Below, one piece after another: positions 12,067 through 22,100 of a DNA stretch of 64,000 nt (its first letter is position 1; every line of letters begins with the position of its first letter). Origin of the DNA: Strigamia acuminata. Lineage: Eukaryota > Arthropoda > Chilopoda > Geophilomorpha > Linotaeniidae. The notes under the pieces are model-generated. The model was not told the DNA's origin. It saw nothing but the letters and a program-made list of their open reading frames with translations, and did no database searches. The translations under genes were made by a program, and so were the position numbers. The DNA is taken from positions 15,566,491-15,630,490 of the forward strand of contig OX442317.1 in the NCBI GenBank assembly GCA_949358305.1, in the 5' to 3' direction.

Positions 12067-13416
12067 CTAGTTTTTCGAATTTTGGGCCTTCGTTTGTGCC
12101 TGAGGATTAGGGTTTCCATCTTGCTGTTCACCTCTTCTCCTCTTTTTATTCCACTTCCAGCTGTTACTTCCACCTCTTTCCTGTTGCTGTTGTTGCTGTT
12201 GTTGTTGTTGCCTGGGTGGATTGTAAAACTCACAACTGAAATGATGATAACATCCGCATGAACGGTTATTAGAATTATTACTATTGTTAGTATTATAATT
12301 ATTGTAATTAGGATTAAAGCCTTGTCTTCCACCTCTACTTCTACCTCCTTGATTATACTGTCCCCTATTCCTTATTGGCGCATACCACTGATTCTGTATC
12401 AGTATCGACTCTTCATCCAGCAAATCCACTGACTCTGCTTCTAACAATCGCTGTTTTAACTCAGCGACTTCAGCTATTAACTCAGCGTGGGTTGGTTGGG
12501 TCCCCACAGTTCCACTCAGTTTACCTGCTGTTACCGGGATCACCTTCTCATCCACGATTTTTTTAAACGCTGCAAGTAGAACATCTGCTGGGTCTTTTAT
12601 CTTGTGACTTTCAAATAACTTAATTCTCTCTTCCATATCCGCCAAAGTCTTCGGGAATACAGTAATCAACATTTTTTGCATTTCCGGCTTCAATCCTTGA
12701 AAAATGTAATTAATCTTCAAATTCTCAGGTAATTCTGGTCGCGCATAAGCACATTCGGCCAAGACTTTCTTCATAAACGCATCGGCTTTACCATCTGAAT
12801 GCCTCATAAAATGAAGAGTGTTCAATACATTTTCCTGGCTCTTCCTGAACTTCTTTTCGATTTGTGGCTTCCATTCCGTCCAAGTCCAGGTTGGATTCGT
12901 TTTATATTGTTCCACAAACCATGCCAGTCCGTCAGTCTTAAGGGCTAACGGCAATTGTTTCACTCGTTCATCATCTGATGCTATTGTAGCTTCATAAGCC
13001 ACCAGCCATTGGTCAATGTTACCTTTTTCCGTATCATAACAAACAACTTCGCGCTTTTGTATCAAAATACCCTTGAGAAGATCAGTTAAAACTGTTGTTG
13101 GATCCGCCATCTTGGATACAGTTCCTTTTGATGTGGATTCCTTTAATTTTACTGGTGTTAACAATTCAAATACTGATTGAAAAGACTTCGATTGCGCAAA
13201 TTTTAATGGGGTTGCAAAAACAAGTTTATCATCCAATGTGGAAGTATTTTGCTCAACCTCCTTTATTCCAGGTTCCGACTGTGAAGTTGTTTTCCTTTTT
13301 CTAACCGCTACTTTGGAATCATCCACTGTGCTTACTAATTCTCTTTCTAATTCTTGATTCTTTAAGTCCAGTAGATTATCCACTTGCGCCTGTGATAACT
13401 TAACTGGCTGATCCAC
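12067..13416 (-). CDS. gag: Element A gag
   Basis: 449 codons. A retrotransposon-gag core lies around residues 130-275 (motifs G-L-A-W-F-V-E-Q-Y and F-M-R-H-S-D-G-K-A-D-A-F), the capsid-like assembly region. The C-terminus is Asn/Gly/Arg-rich with a run of ten Gln (CAG/CTG repeat, about 12182-12214). A single short Cys/His cluster (S-C-G-C-Y-H-H-F-S-C) replaces the usual C-x2-C-x4-H-x4-C knuckle, so nucleic-acid binding probably relies on the basic tail. The start at 13416 is the first ATG of the open frame. Pol begins in the -1 frame at the gag stop. Confidence 0.88.
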   Translation of the reverse strand: MDQPVKLSQAQVDNLLDLKNQELERELVSTVDDSKVAVRKRKTTSQSEPGIKEVEQNTSTLDDKLVFATPLKFAQSKSFQSVFELLTPVKLKESTSKGTVSKMADPTTVLTDLLKGILIQKREVVCYDTEKGNIDQWLVAYEATIASDDERVKQLPLALKTDGLAWFVEQYKTNPTWTWTEWKPQIEKKFRKSQENVLNTLHFMRHSDGKADAFMKKVLAECAYARPELPENLKINYIFQGLKPEMQKMLITVFPKTLADMEERIKLFESHKIKDPADVLLAAFKKIVDEKVIPVTAGKLSGTVGTQPTHAELIAEVAELKQRLLEAESVDLLDEESILIQNQWYAPIRNRGQYNQGGRSRGGRQGFNPNYNNYNTNNSNNSNNRSCGCYHHFSCEFYNPPRQQQQQQQQQQERGGSNSWKWNKKRRRGEQQDGNPNPQAQTKAQNSKN

Positions 13417-14075
13417 TGTTAAGCCTTTAATTATACCTTCACTTTATTCACACAACGCTGTAGCAACTCACAACTTTCACTAACCCTGAAATAAACTTAT
13501 GCACAATTAATTATCACAATTAGTCACTAATTCAAAGTAAATTTCAACAAAATCAAAACAATAAATTATTTTCTGAAAAATAATCAAAATTAATCATCAA
13601 AATCAACATAAACTTCTACATAAACCAAAAAGAAAACATTTCCTATAATTAAATCATTATTAATATAAGTTTTATCATTAAACAAACATTGAATATTCAC
13701 CACTCTTAACCTCCAAAACAACCTCATTTTATTATATAAATTCAACTTGGGTAAATATCTTTAATAAATTCAAATATGTAAATCTTATTAGTGCACTATA
13801 ATTAAATATTCAACTTCAATTGACTTTAAAAGAAAGTTTTCACAATGAGTCACCTTTCAATCTTATCACTCATGCAAATGAGTTTGCAACTTTTCAAAAT
13901 TTTATATGAATTTTACTTGAATTTTACTGAATTTTAATGCAAATTTGTACGGATTTCAAATGGATCTCCTAATTTTAGCAAATAACTGGCCAATTTCACT
14001 TTACTTTTACTACTTTTCACTACTTTTAGCCAATTAATGGGTCTCAAATAGAAAAAACCGCAATCTCCACCACTT
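13417..14075 (-). other. Element A leader and primer-binding site
   Basis: A+T-rich leader between the 5' LTR and gag. Three bases inside the LTR, the minus strand from 14072 reads TGGTGGAGATTGCGG, the position and TGG start expected of a tRNA primer-binding site. I could not assign the tRNA species with confidence. Confidence 0.6.
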
Positions 14076-14581
14076 TGTTACGTGGCCAGACTGACTACTG
14101 TTTGACCACGTAAATACTTTATATCAAACTGGGGGTTTGTAATTGCATTAAGTTAAACTAGCATCTAAACTATGTTGCTAATAAGAAGGAAATGAAGAGG
14201 ACTCATTATATTATTATTAAAATATAACAGTATGTTTATTAAACCATAAATACAATCTGAAAACAAATATAATTTAACTTAAACTAAACTCTAAAACTAT
14301 CTTAAGAATAACCTAAGACTAAATAAGCATGAATAACTTTTGGGGATGGGAAAACCTTGAGATGCCACAGCAATAACTGCTTGTCAACCTCTGTGCCCAT
14401 TTGGCTCTTGTCAAACCTTAAATCGAGCTCGATCGTTCTATTATTCGGTGATAGGTAAAGTCATTACCTCATCCGCTTAAGGCGGACTCTAGTGAGAGTT
14501 TTAGGGGTTATTCTCTAATGATTAACTACGGAAGCGAGGTGGCGACAGCTGATTCACAGCGTGCTCGTCCACCGCGTAACA
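14076..14581 (-). repeat. Element A 5' LTR
   Basis: 506 bp, right-hand copy; this is the 5' LTR of the minus-strand element and should hold its promoter. It is followed by the target duplication ATAT at 14582-14585. Confidence 0.93.
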
Positions 14582-16165
14582 ATATCAGATGTGAAATTTA
14601 TACATAATTCAACAGAATTATGTAGTAAACTAGTTAAAAACAACTTAAAATATATTAAATAACTGTTTAAACTTGAAACAGACTAAAATATAAATAGCAA
14701 TTTATATTTTAATTACTGTGTTTCTGGCAAGGTCGCAGGCGACAACCAAGCCAGGAGGAGGGGCGGCAATCATTGACTGCTGCTTGGCACAAAATTGATA
14801 CACGGAAATTGGCCAAAGACCTGAAGAAATGTAAAGACTAGAATTGAACTTGCTGTTTCTCATGGTGATCTGCCACTGGTGAGTTCAAGGAGGAGGAAGG
14901 AGGATTTCTCTACTCACTGCACATTGTTATCTGGTTGGGTAGAGAAATAAGATTTGGAGAGAAGAAAAACACGTCCATTTTAATCTCTAAAATCAATAAC
15001 AAGTGTAACAAATACTGCATGAGCAGAACAAAGGCAGGTTGCACTTAACAACCGACAGGCAACAATAAGTGCAATTACAGAGTCATTATCTCAGGGCAAA
15101 TGCACTTAAATCTACAGTAATCTCCAAGTGATTTCATGGAGGAAAAATACAACTGTTACCACAGAAATTCCGTATATACAACTAAATGTAAGAAATTAGG
15201 CCTAACAGTTGAAAATTCATCTTAAATGTAATAAAAGATCAATTCTGACAATACCTAGATTAGTCACTTATTACATAGCAAATAATACAGTGAAAACTCA
15301 GGCAAAACACGGATAATAGAAGGAAAAGAATAAGTATTAATAATTTCTTCCAATGAGCAAACAGCTTTGAATTGAATGCGGTAATTTACATCATAAAAGT
15401 AACACTGTTTCTATTAAAACTTAATATTAATTCACTACCAAATATATAACTGATTAGTTAATAGTTAACAACTTCAAAGACCCACAATTATATAAATTGG
15501 TTCACAACTATACAATTAATAGTAAGACACACGCACTGTAATGGCGGACGACTGGTCGAGCAGACGACGCAAACGGGACAAAGACTGTTGAATTAAGTTC
15601 CCTAGACAGGTGAGAATTAAACCAATGTAAAGACACATTTAACAGGCTTGTAAACATTAACTAAAGGAGGTTTTTGACTCCAGACAGGACCTTGTACGAC
15701 TCTGCCAATGCGACAAAAACGTGCACACACATTAAAGAGATCGTTAATGCCAAAAACGACCACACACAACTGATTAGAGCACAAACCGGGCAACGCCGTG
15801 TTTTGTGCGGACACTAAATATTCAGCAAAGGTTAGTGAGAATAAATACAGACTCGAAAATGAGTGAGATAGCAAGAACTTGCTAATAACAAACATTTCTG
15901 ACTTCCAGTTCACTATTGCCGCCTGATCTCGTCATGAAATCGAGTCATTACAATTACGGAAATGAACTGGGAAACGAATATTACACAAAGACAGCAGAAA
16001 TAACTGCTTTCAATCAGAAAACAGACAAACACACGATCAATAACATACAATTATGACATTGACTAACAAAGGATTAATTTCAGGAAATTAAATTGACACA
16101 TTGCAACTTCTAACGTTGCTCACTACAAAATGCGAGTAAACTATTCTTTTATGTTGCACGCAACA
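14582..16165 (-). repeat. Diverged BEL-type LTR, copy ii
   Basis: Ends at 16165 with the family signature tgttgcacgcaaca (16152-16165), read on the minus strand as the LTR start. Landmarks resemble copy iii: a tctctactcac motif at about 14908 (16440 in copy iii). The distance from this motif to the signature is similar in both once the MITE is removed. No coding sequence seen; the 98-codon ORF at 15617-15913 has no recognisable features. This is the older sequence into which element A inserted on its left side. Confidence 0.4.
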
Positions 16166-17931
16166 TAGATTCCCGACAAAGGAAAGTGCGAAGGAACTCA
16201 TAATTACTCTGTAGCGCGCAACCTCAGCTAACAGGGGAAGTGGTCGGAATTCTACGAAGGTAACCGTTTGGCTACGCCTCCGCGCTCGTATAGTGGAAAA
16301 ATCTAGCAGACATCACCGTTAGGCCTAGCAAAAAGGCTTAGCTAAAAAGGCTTAACTTTCAAGTGAGGATGCGGTTGGAAACTCAGCTGTATTGTTGGAC
16401 AAATAAATGTGAATCCATGGAGGAGGAGAGCCAGCTAAGCTCTCTACTCACAAGTCATGCTGAATATCAGGTTAGAAATTATCCAAACAACCATCTAAAA
16501 CAGCAACTTGTTTATTCTATTTTGCTTAACAACAACTAACAACCATTGCTCCTTCTTCTAGCAACAGCCATTTCACAACTACTTGGCAACAAGCGCCCTT
16601 AGCAACCACCAACAATCGGATATAAAAGAACAATGCCGATCATTCCCAAAAGAGGGCGCATATGAATTACATTCATAAATATAACAGCTTAAAAACTACC
16701 GTACTGCCTCGATTTAACGCCGGTCGTATCTAAACGCCGGCTCCTGATTAAGCGCCGGGCAAACTGAGGACGAAATGGCAATAAACGCCGGCCTTAAATG
16801 AACGCCGGGTTTGTTTAAACGCCGGGTTGAAACGTTTTTTAAACGTTTTGAGAGGTCTTTTGGTCGAAACATCGAAGAATAGCTAGCAATGAGTGGCTTT
16901 CCAATTTTTTTTTTCGGGTAGACGCCCGGCGCGAATAATCGCCGGGCTTTGAATGAACGCCGGGGGGGTCAACTAGAAAAAATGAATAAACGCCCCGGCG
17001 TTAAATCGAGGCAGTACGGTATGTACATTTGCTTTCAATCAGAAATAAACTCAGATAAAAATACAAAACAATAAAAGCAAGTCAAACTTAACTTAATACA
17101 TCCTTGACAAGTAACAGAGCAGCAAATAAATACACAATCAAAAGTGATATTGCTTTAACAACACTTGAGTACAAACTTAAGTAAAACCTAACAAATGTAC
17201 AGTGAAAACATATTCAAATACCAACAAGGTATTAGTAAATAACTACAACAATAATGCTAACTTCCAGAGTGATATTAACAACTTAGCTAAGATGCAAAGC
17301 GAACCGCTCCTATACCCAAAATGGCGGACGCTCACTAACTAACTGACGTGCACGGGTCGCAGAAACGAGCTAAACAAGCTTCCAGGGGACGTCCAAGGCA
17401 AGTACAACAGCACAGGGACTTCCAACCAAGTACTGGGACAATGCAGAGAAGCTAAACGATGCATTTCCAATCCATTCTCTGTCCCGTACGCTTATCCAAT
17501 GCGCTGAAGACTGCACTACCACTCAGGACGTCCCAAGAACTCCCGCTTCCGACCGTCCAACGTCTCAGGTGAACATCAAAGCACTAGAAATATCAAACAA
17601 AGGTCAGTAACATCTCAAACAATAAGTTAAACCCCTTTAAAACTAATAAATCACCTGAAAAGAATTAAACCACTAAAACACAAACTACTAAAACAATCAC
17701 AAATGACTAAAGACAAATCCCTTGACCATTCCAGGTGCGACTGACAGCATGACTACATCCAAGGACTTCTTGGAGCGAAACCGCTGGACCGCTAGATAAC
17801 TGGACGTCTCAGACATGTCCTAAAACTCTTGTAATAAATTCTAGAAACTAAATTAAAGAATATTTCTTTCTGTTGGAAACTAAAAACGTAATGTCTTCGT
17901 CTCCTATTTTTGTTGCGTCCTGCTCGCAACA
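16166..17931 (-). repeat. BEL-type LTR, copy iii (probable 3' LTR of element B)
   Basis: On the minus strand it starts at 17931 with TGTTGCGAGCAGG and follows a purine-rich tract (17932-17950: ttttttcggtgggaacaa) that lies about 30 bases past the element B pol stop. That is the right place for B's 3' LTR. It contains a MITE at 16699-17019. The outer (left) boundary is not certain. No ORF of interest. Confidence 0.5.
16699..17019. mobile_element. TA-flanked MITE with 25-bp perfect terminal inverted repeats
   Basis: Left end 16699-16723 and right end 16995-17019 are exact reverse complements over 25 bases (starting CCGTACTGCCTCG), each flanked by TA, as for Tc1/mariner/pogo-type insertions. 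The 321-bp interior is non-coding and carries eight exact CGCCGG motifs, mostly as (a)aacgccgg in one orientation, plus near variants. It has no transposase, so it is non-autonomous. It sits inside a BEL-type LTR and is therefore younger than that LTR. Confidence 0.8.
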
Positions 17932-17981
17932 TTGTTCCCACCGAAAAAACAAAGAGAGCAGCCGGCCAGGATCCCTTTCCT

Positions 17982-18155
17982 GCTAGTCAAGCTCCAGCGC
18001 GCGCACATGCTTGACAGAGCGACGGTACTCTTTACCGTTTGACGCTCGCACGTTAACAACGCGAACTAGGCCATCCTCGCCTGGCATGACCTCAGTGATT
18101 CGGGCTAGAGGCCAAAAATATGGGTTGGTGCCCACTTTCTCCAACAACACCAGTT
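17982..18155 (-). pseudogene. pol: Element B pol, C-terminal fragment (DUF5641-type)
   Basis: The minus strand reads an open frame of about 57 codons ending at a TAG (17982-17984). It contains W-P-L-A-R-I-T-E-V and G-L-V-R-V-V-N-V-R, then R-R-S-V-K-H-V-R-A-L-E-L, the typical end of BEL/Pao polyproteins just after the integrase core. It is the missing tail of the frame at 43305-48442, separated from it by element C. Confidence 0.85.
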
Positions 18156-19151
18156 TGTCGCGCTCAACTCGGTCTGTCGCTGATACGTGGTATGAGTCAC
18201 TCTCTAATCTCGCAATACCGCTTTGCTCAAGCGGTTACCCAAATAATGTGAAACGGCAAACAATGTAAAATGGTAAATATAATAAATGTATTTATTATAC
18301 GGGAATGTACAGGTAAAAGGTATAAAATATGTAAAGGAATAAGGGTAAAAGGTAAGGTGTGTGAAGTTGGCGGGAAACTGGTCGAGGTCGTCCTTTGTTG
18401 GCGCTCTGGATCCAAGATGGCGTCCGCGTGGCAACGTGGTGTCGTCTTGGGCCGGCGTGGCAATGAATGGCGTCCTCGTCTCACGTTTCTCGTTCGGTCC
18501 TTCGGGCTCACGCTGGTCGGGCGCGAGTGAATGCCTGAAAGGTCTTACTTCTGGTCTGTTGTCTAGGTTTAGGGTTTTTTGTAGGTGTCCGGCGATCACA
18601 CAGCGGCGGACGCTTGGTGGTTCCCGGCGATACACACAGCGGCGGGAACGCTCGTCGTGGTTACTGCAATTTAGGCTTGTGCGACCGTTTGTCTGCACAA
18701 CTCGCTAAATTGGAGTAGGTTTACTATTTCTAGCTGGCTTGCTAAAATAGTGTGGTAATCTTGTTTCGCAGGTTACTCTGCGGAGGTTAACACAAATCAA
18801 TCGTACTCACGTTGAAAGTCCCTTGTCCTAGGTCACTCCTGAAGTCTTTGTACTTAGGCTTGATCGTTTTAGGACGTTTGGCTTTTACGTGTATCTTGGT
18901 TGATTTTTGTGTTGGTTCTGCCCGCTCAGTGCAAGGCGAATTCCTTTGCACAAAGCGGGGGGTGACAGGTGACTAAAGCCACCCAATAGTGGAGAAGACG
19001 AATCTCCCCCACTCCCCCAGGGCAGACGCCCGTCCATTGACTGGAAGTCAATGCTCTGAGGGAAGGGAGGCGCGCGTGCGACTCCCCCTTTTTACCCGTA
19101 TGTAGGCCACGAGAGAAACTCTTCGTGCCCCACCCCAGTCGGGTCACCACA
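18156..19151 (-). repeat. Element C 3' LTR
   Basis: 996 bp, offset exactly 24153 from the 42309-43304 copy; ORFs within both copies translate identically. It inserted in B pol. The several overlapping ORFs of 60-164 codons inside the LTR occur on both strands and are probably chance. Confidence 0.93.
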
Positions 19152-19163
19152 CGTCCCCCTCCC
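19152..19163 (-). promoter_or_regulatory. Element C polypurine tract
   Basis: The minus strand reads GGGAGGGGGACG immediately before the 3' LTR, the expected RNase-H-resistant primer for plus-strand DNA synthesis. Confidence 0.75.
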
Positions 19164-19190
19164 AGCTCTGACCGCTGGTGTCTGGAGCGA

Positions 19191-22100
19191 TCAATCCTTC
19201 TTGCTGGGACCCGACGCTGGATCCATCACCTGGGCGAAACTCACTCCAGGGACGGGCGGCTCAGCGCCGGGCGGCACAACGCCGGGCGGCAAAACCAGAT
19301 CTCCAACCAAGGCTGAAGTCTGGTCGCGGGGGTCCTCGTGCTCGGAAATAAAGCACAATTCGTGGCCGCCGGCTGGCTCGTACGGGGCACGTCTCCTCTC
19401 ATGCAGCCAAACCCGCGGAATGAACGCCGAAAACCCGGAATTGGTGTGCCGGATCGCGTTCGCCTCCGCGGCCGTTCGAGGCGCACGGTGGGCCCTCAGC
19501 AAACGCTGATGGAGGATCAAATCGGTGGTCTGGCGCACCTGGTTGTGTAGCCAAACGAATACCGATTTCCCCTTATCTCTCTGCGCGAGGATGAATTTGC
19601 GCGTCGCCGTCGTCATCGACAGCTGAGAGAACTCGTCACACAACTTCTCATAATAGTTCGTCTGAGGCTTCGCCGCTTTCGCTGGCTTGGCGCTCTTCGG
19701 AACTACCGCTTGCTGGACAGTCTCTTCCCGCGCTTTTTGGGCTGCGGGAGGCGTCAGGCTCTGGCGAGCGGCGGACATCGTTGGTGGCGTCCGACATAAC
19801 AAGCGTCTGGGCTTACCCGCCGCATTCGATAGGACGGGTGTCTGTGGTGCCGCCGCTGGTGGCATCGGTGGCGGCGGCGGAGGTGGAGTCGGGGCTCCAC
19901 GTGAAGCAGTCGAAGAGGCGGCGTCGCTCTCCATCGGCTCCTCACTCGTGACCATCATTGCGTGTGGCTGCGCTGACGGTGTTGACTCCCACGTGGTAAC
20001 AGCGTGGCGGAAGGCCATGCTCCGCAACTTATACCCCTCCCACTCGGGGTTCACCACGTCCCGGGTCAGCTCGAAACGAGTCATCGCCGGGTTGGGGAGA
20101 ATGGCGCTCCATTCCCCAACGAGTGCGCGAGGTATCTGCACACCCTCTCTGTCTACTACGGACCAACAGGCCATCGCCTGTCGTCCGACCCCAAAGAGCG
20201 AGGGGGTCAATAACTGGACCATGATTTTTGTCAAAGCCAGCTGTAGACTGCGCCGATTTACAGGGTTGCTGCGATCAGGGTCTGCAGCGAACGCACGCGA
20301 GTGGTGCCGCATCATCGAAATCCCCCACTCGATGAAATGGCGCTGAGTGACGTCGGCGCCCTGCAGAGCAGCGGCGGCGGCCCTCGGGTCCTCCATCACA
20401 AATGCGAAGGCCAAGAGCTCTTCGATCGATGGATTGGCTGCTTCTCGAGCCAGTCGTGCGTTTTCGTCACGCTGTTCATACCACATCGCGGTGCGGTCGT
20501 GTCTTGCCTTGCTCGGGTAATATTCTCCGAATCGGGCGTTATGACATTCCCGCGCAATGCTCTGGTGCACGGGTAACATTACCGAGTTGTCGACGGCCAA
20601 GTCCGGCGTAGTGCTCGAACCCGGCATCGGCGGCGGCGGCGGCGGCTGCGTCGGCGGCGGCAGCGTCAATGACTGCTGTGCCGGCAACGGTTGCGACGTC
20701 GATGACTGCGTCGGCAACAGCAACGTCGAAGACTGTTGTGCTGGCGGCGGCAGCGTCGATTGCGCCTCAGTCGTCGTGACTTGAGGCGCCGGGGCGGGCG
20801 TGACGGTGCTCGTCGGCGGAACGACGGCCGTGGGTCGCGAATTCACATATTCGCTTAACCACCGTGCCACTTCGTGTGGAATCACGGTACCATCCTCGAC
20901 GATGCCCATCTTGCGGGCGAACTGCATCGCGGGGTCGAAACGCGACAATTTCTTGCGTTTCATCTGAGTGATGATCTCGCGAAGGTCCCGCGTGTCTGGC
21001 GCTAGGACGCGACGCTCCCCGGAAGATCTGCCACTCGACTTCGATCGTGCTTCTCTCGCTCCCTTCGCTTCTATTGCTTTGAGAGCGTGATCGGGAAGGG
21101 GAATTCCCCGCGCCTCGCAGCGAGCGAAATGTAGGTGAGTGGTGCGCAAATAATCGGCAAATGAACCGATGTGGAAGCGTGAAATAAAGCGGTTCGCAAA
21201 TGCGCGACGGTTAATTCCGATAACAGAATCGCGTGATGCGATTCGAGCGAGCGCGTGATGCGATTCGAACGAGCGCGCGACTTATGGTCGCTTATATGCG
21301 CTTAAATAGCACTGAAGGTGCTCTAAAGTGAAGGTAAACACTTAAAAACATAAAAGTTTAATGAAAAGTAAACCATATCTTACATAAATGAATTTCCAAA
21401 GGTGAAAGATGTGAAAGTGCACACACCTGTGTGCGCTGCCATCTTGGATTCGGGGTAAGAGTGTCACAGCACTCTGGTGACAGTTATTAACATTAAGTTT
21501 TAAATTAAAGAATAAATCATCCAAGTAAAACATAAGCAAAGTATGGAATTACATACTGGACAGCAGAAATTAAATCCAAATAGAGAAAACAGTAAATAAA
21601 TGATCAAATATCAATACAATGTGTTTGAACACAAAACATATAGTATATAAACATTTGATATCGACAACAAATTTGGTCTTAGAAAAAGAATAACAGCGAT
21701 CCTATCAGCGAGCGGTATGGAAAATCTTCCAAATTCTCGGTCGATCCTCGGAATCGGATCCTCTTGGCCAGTCATGGAACTGGACGTTGTCGTTAAACGA
21801 AACCGATTGCTGTCCGACATCAGAAAAAGTTTCTTCGGGCCGTTGAGATGCGCCACGAAGAGATTTCCGATATGATTGGCGTTCATCGATCTTGACGTGA
21901 ACCGTTTCGTAAACTCGATCTTCTACCGGATTCCAAACTCTATATCCGCGGGTACCAGTCGCGTAACCAACGAGATATCCCTCCCATGCACGCGGATCTA
22001 GTTTCTTGCGGCCTGGCGCGGTGTAATGCACCCAGCATTTGGACCCCATTTTGCGTAGGTGTCGTAAAGACAATGCTCGTTGTCGCCATAGGATATACGG

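Larger units (their letters stand above)
5115..14581 (-). mobile_element. Element A: Gypsy LTR retrotransposon with a C48 protease ORF
   Basis: A full-length element of 9467 bp on the minus strand. Two 506-bp LTRs begin TGTTAC and end TAACA, and the insertion is flanked by a 4-bp duplication ATAT (5111-5114 and 14582-14585). Internal order along the minus strand: primer-binding site, gag (13416-12067), protease, reverse transcriptase, RNase H and integrase (12066-8042), a third ORF encoding an Ulp1-like protease (7486-6125), polypurine tract, 3' LTR. This domain order and the 4-bp duplication fit the Gypsy superfamily. I found one mismatch between the LTRs (5249 versus the matching base near 14210), so the insertion is young, although pol carries two frameshifts. 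Confidence 0.93.

Noticed and set aside
18204-18708. Overlapping ORFs of 86-164 codons on both strands, repeated at 42357-42861
   Set aside because: They lie inside the element C LTR, occur in several frames at once and have no recognisable domain. Their identity in both copies only reflects LTR identity.
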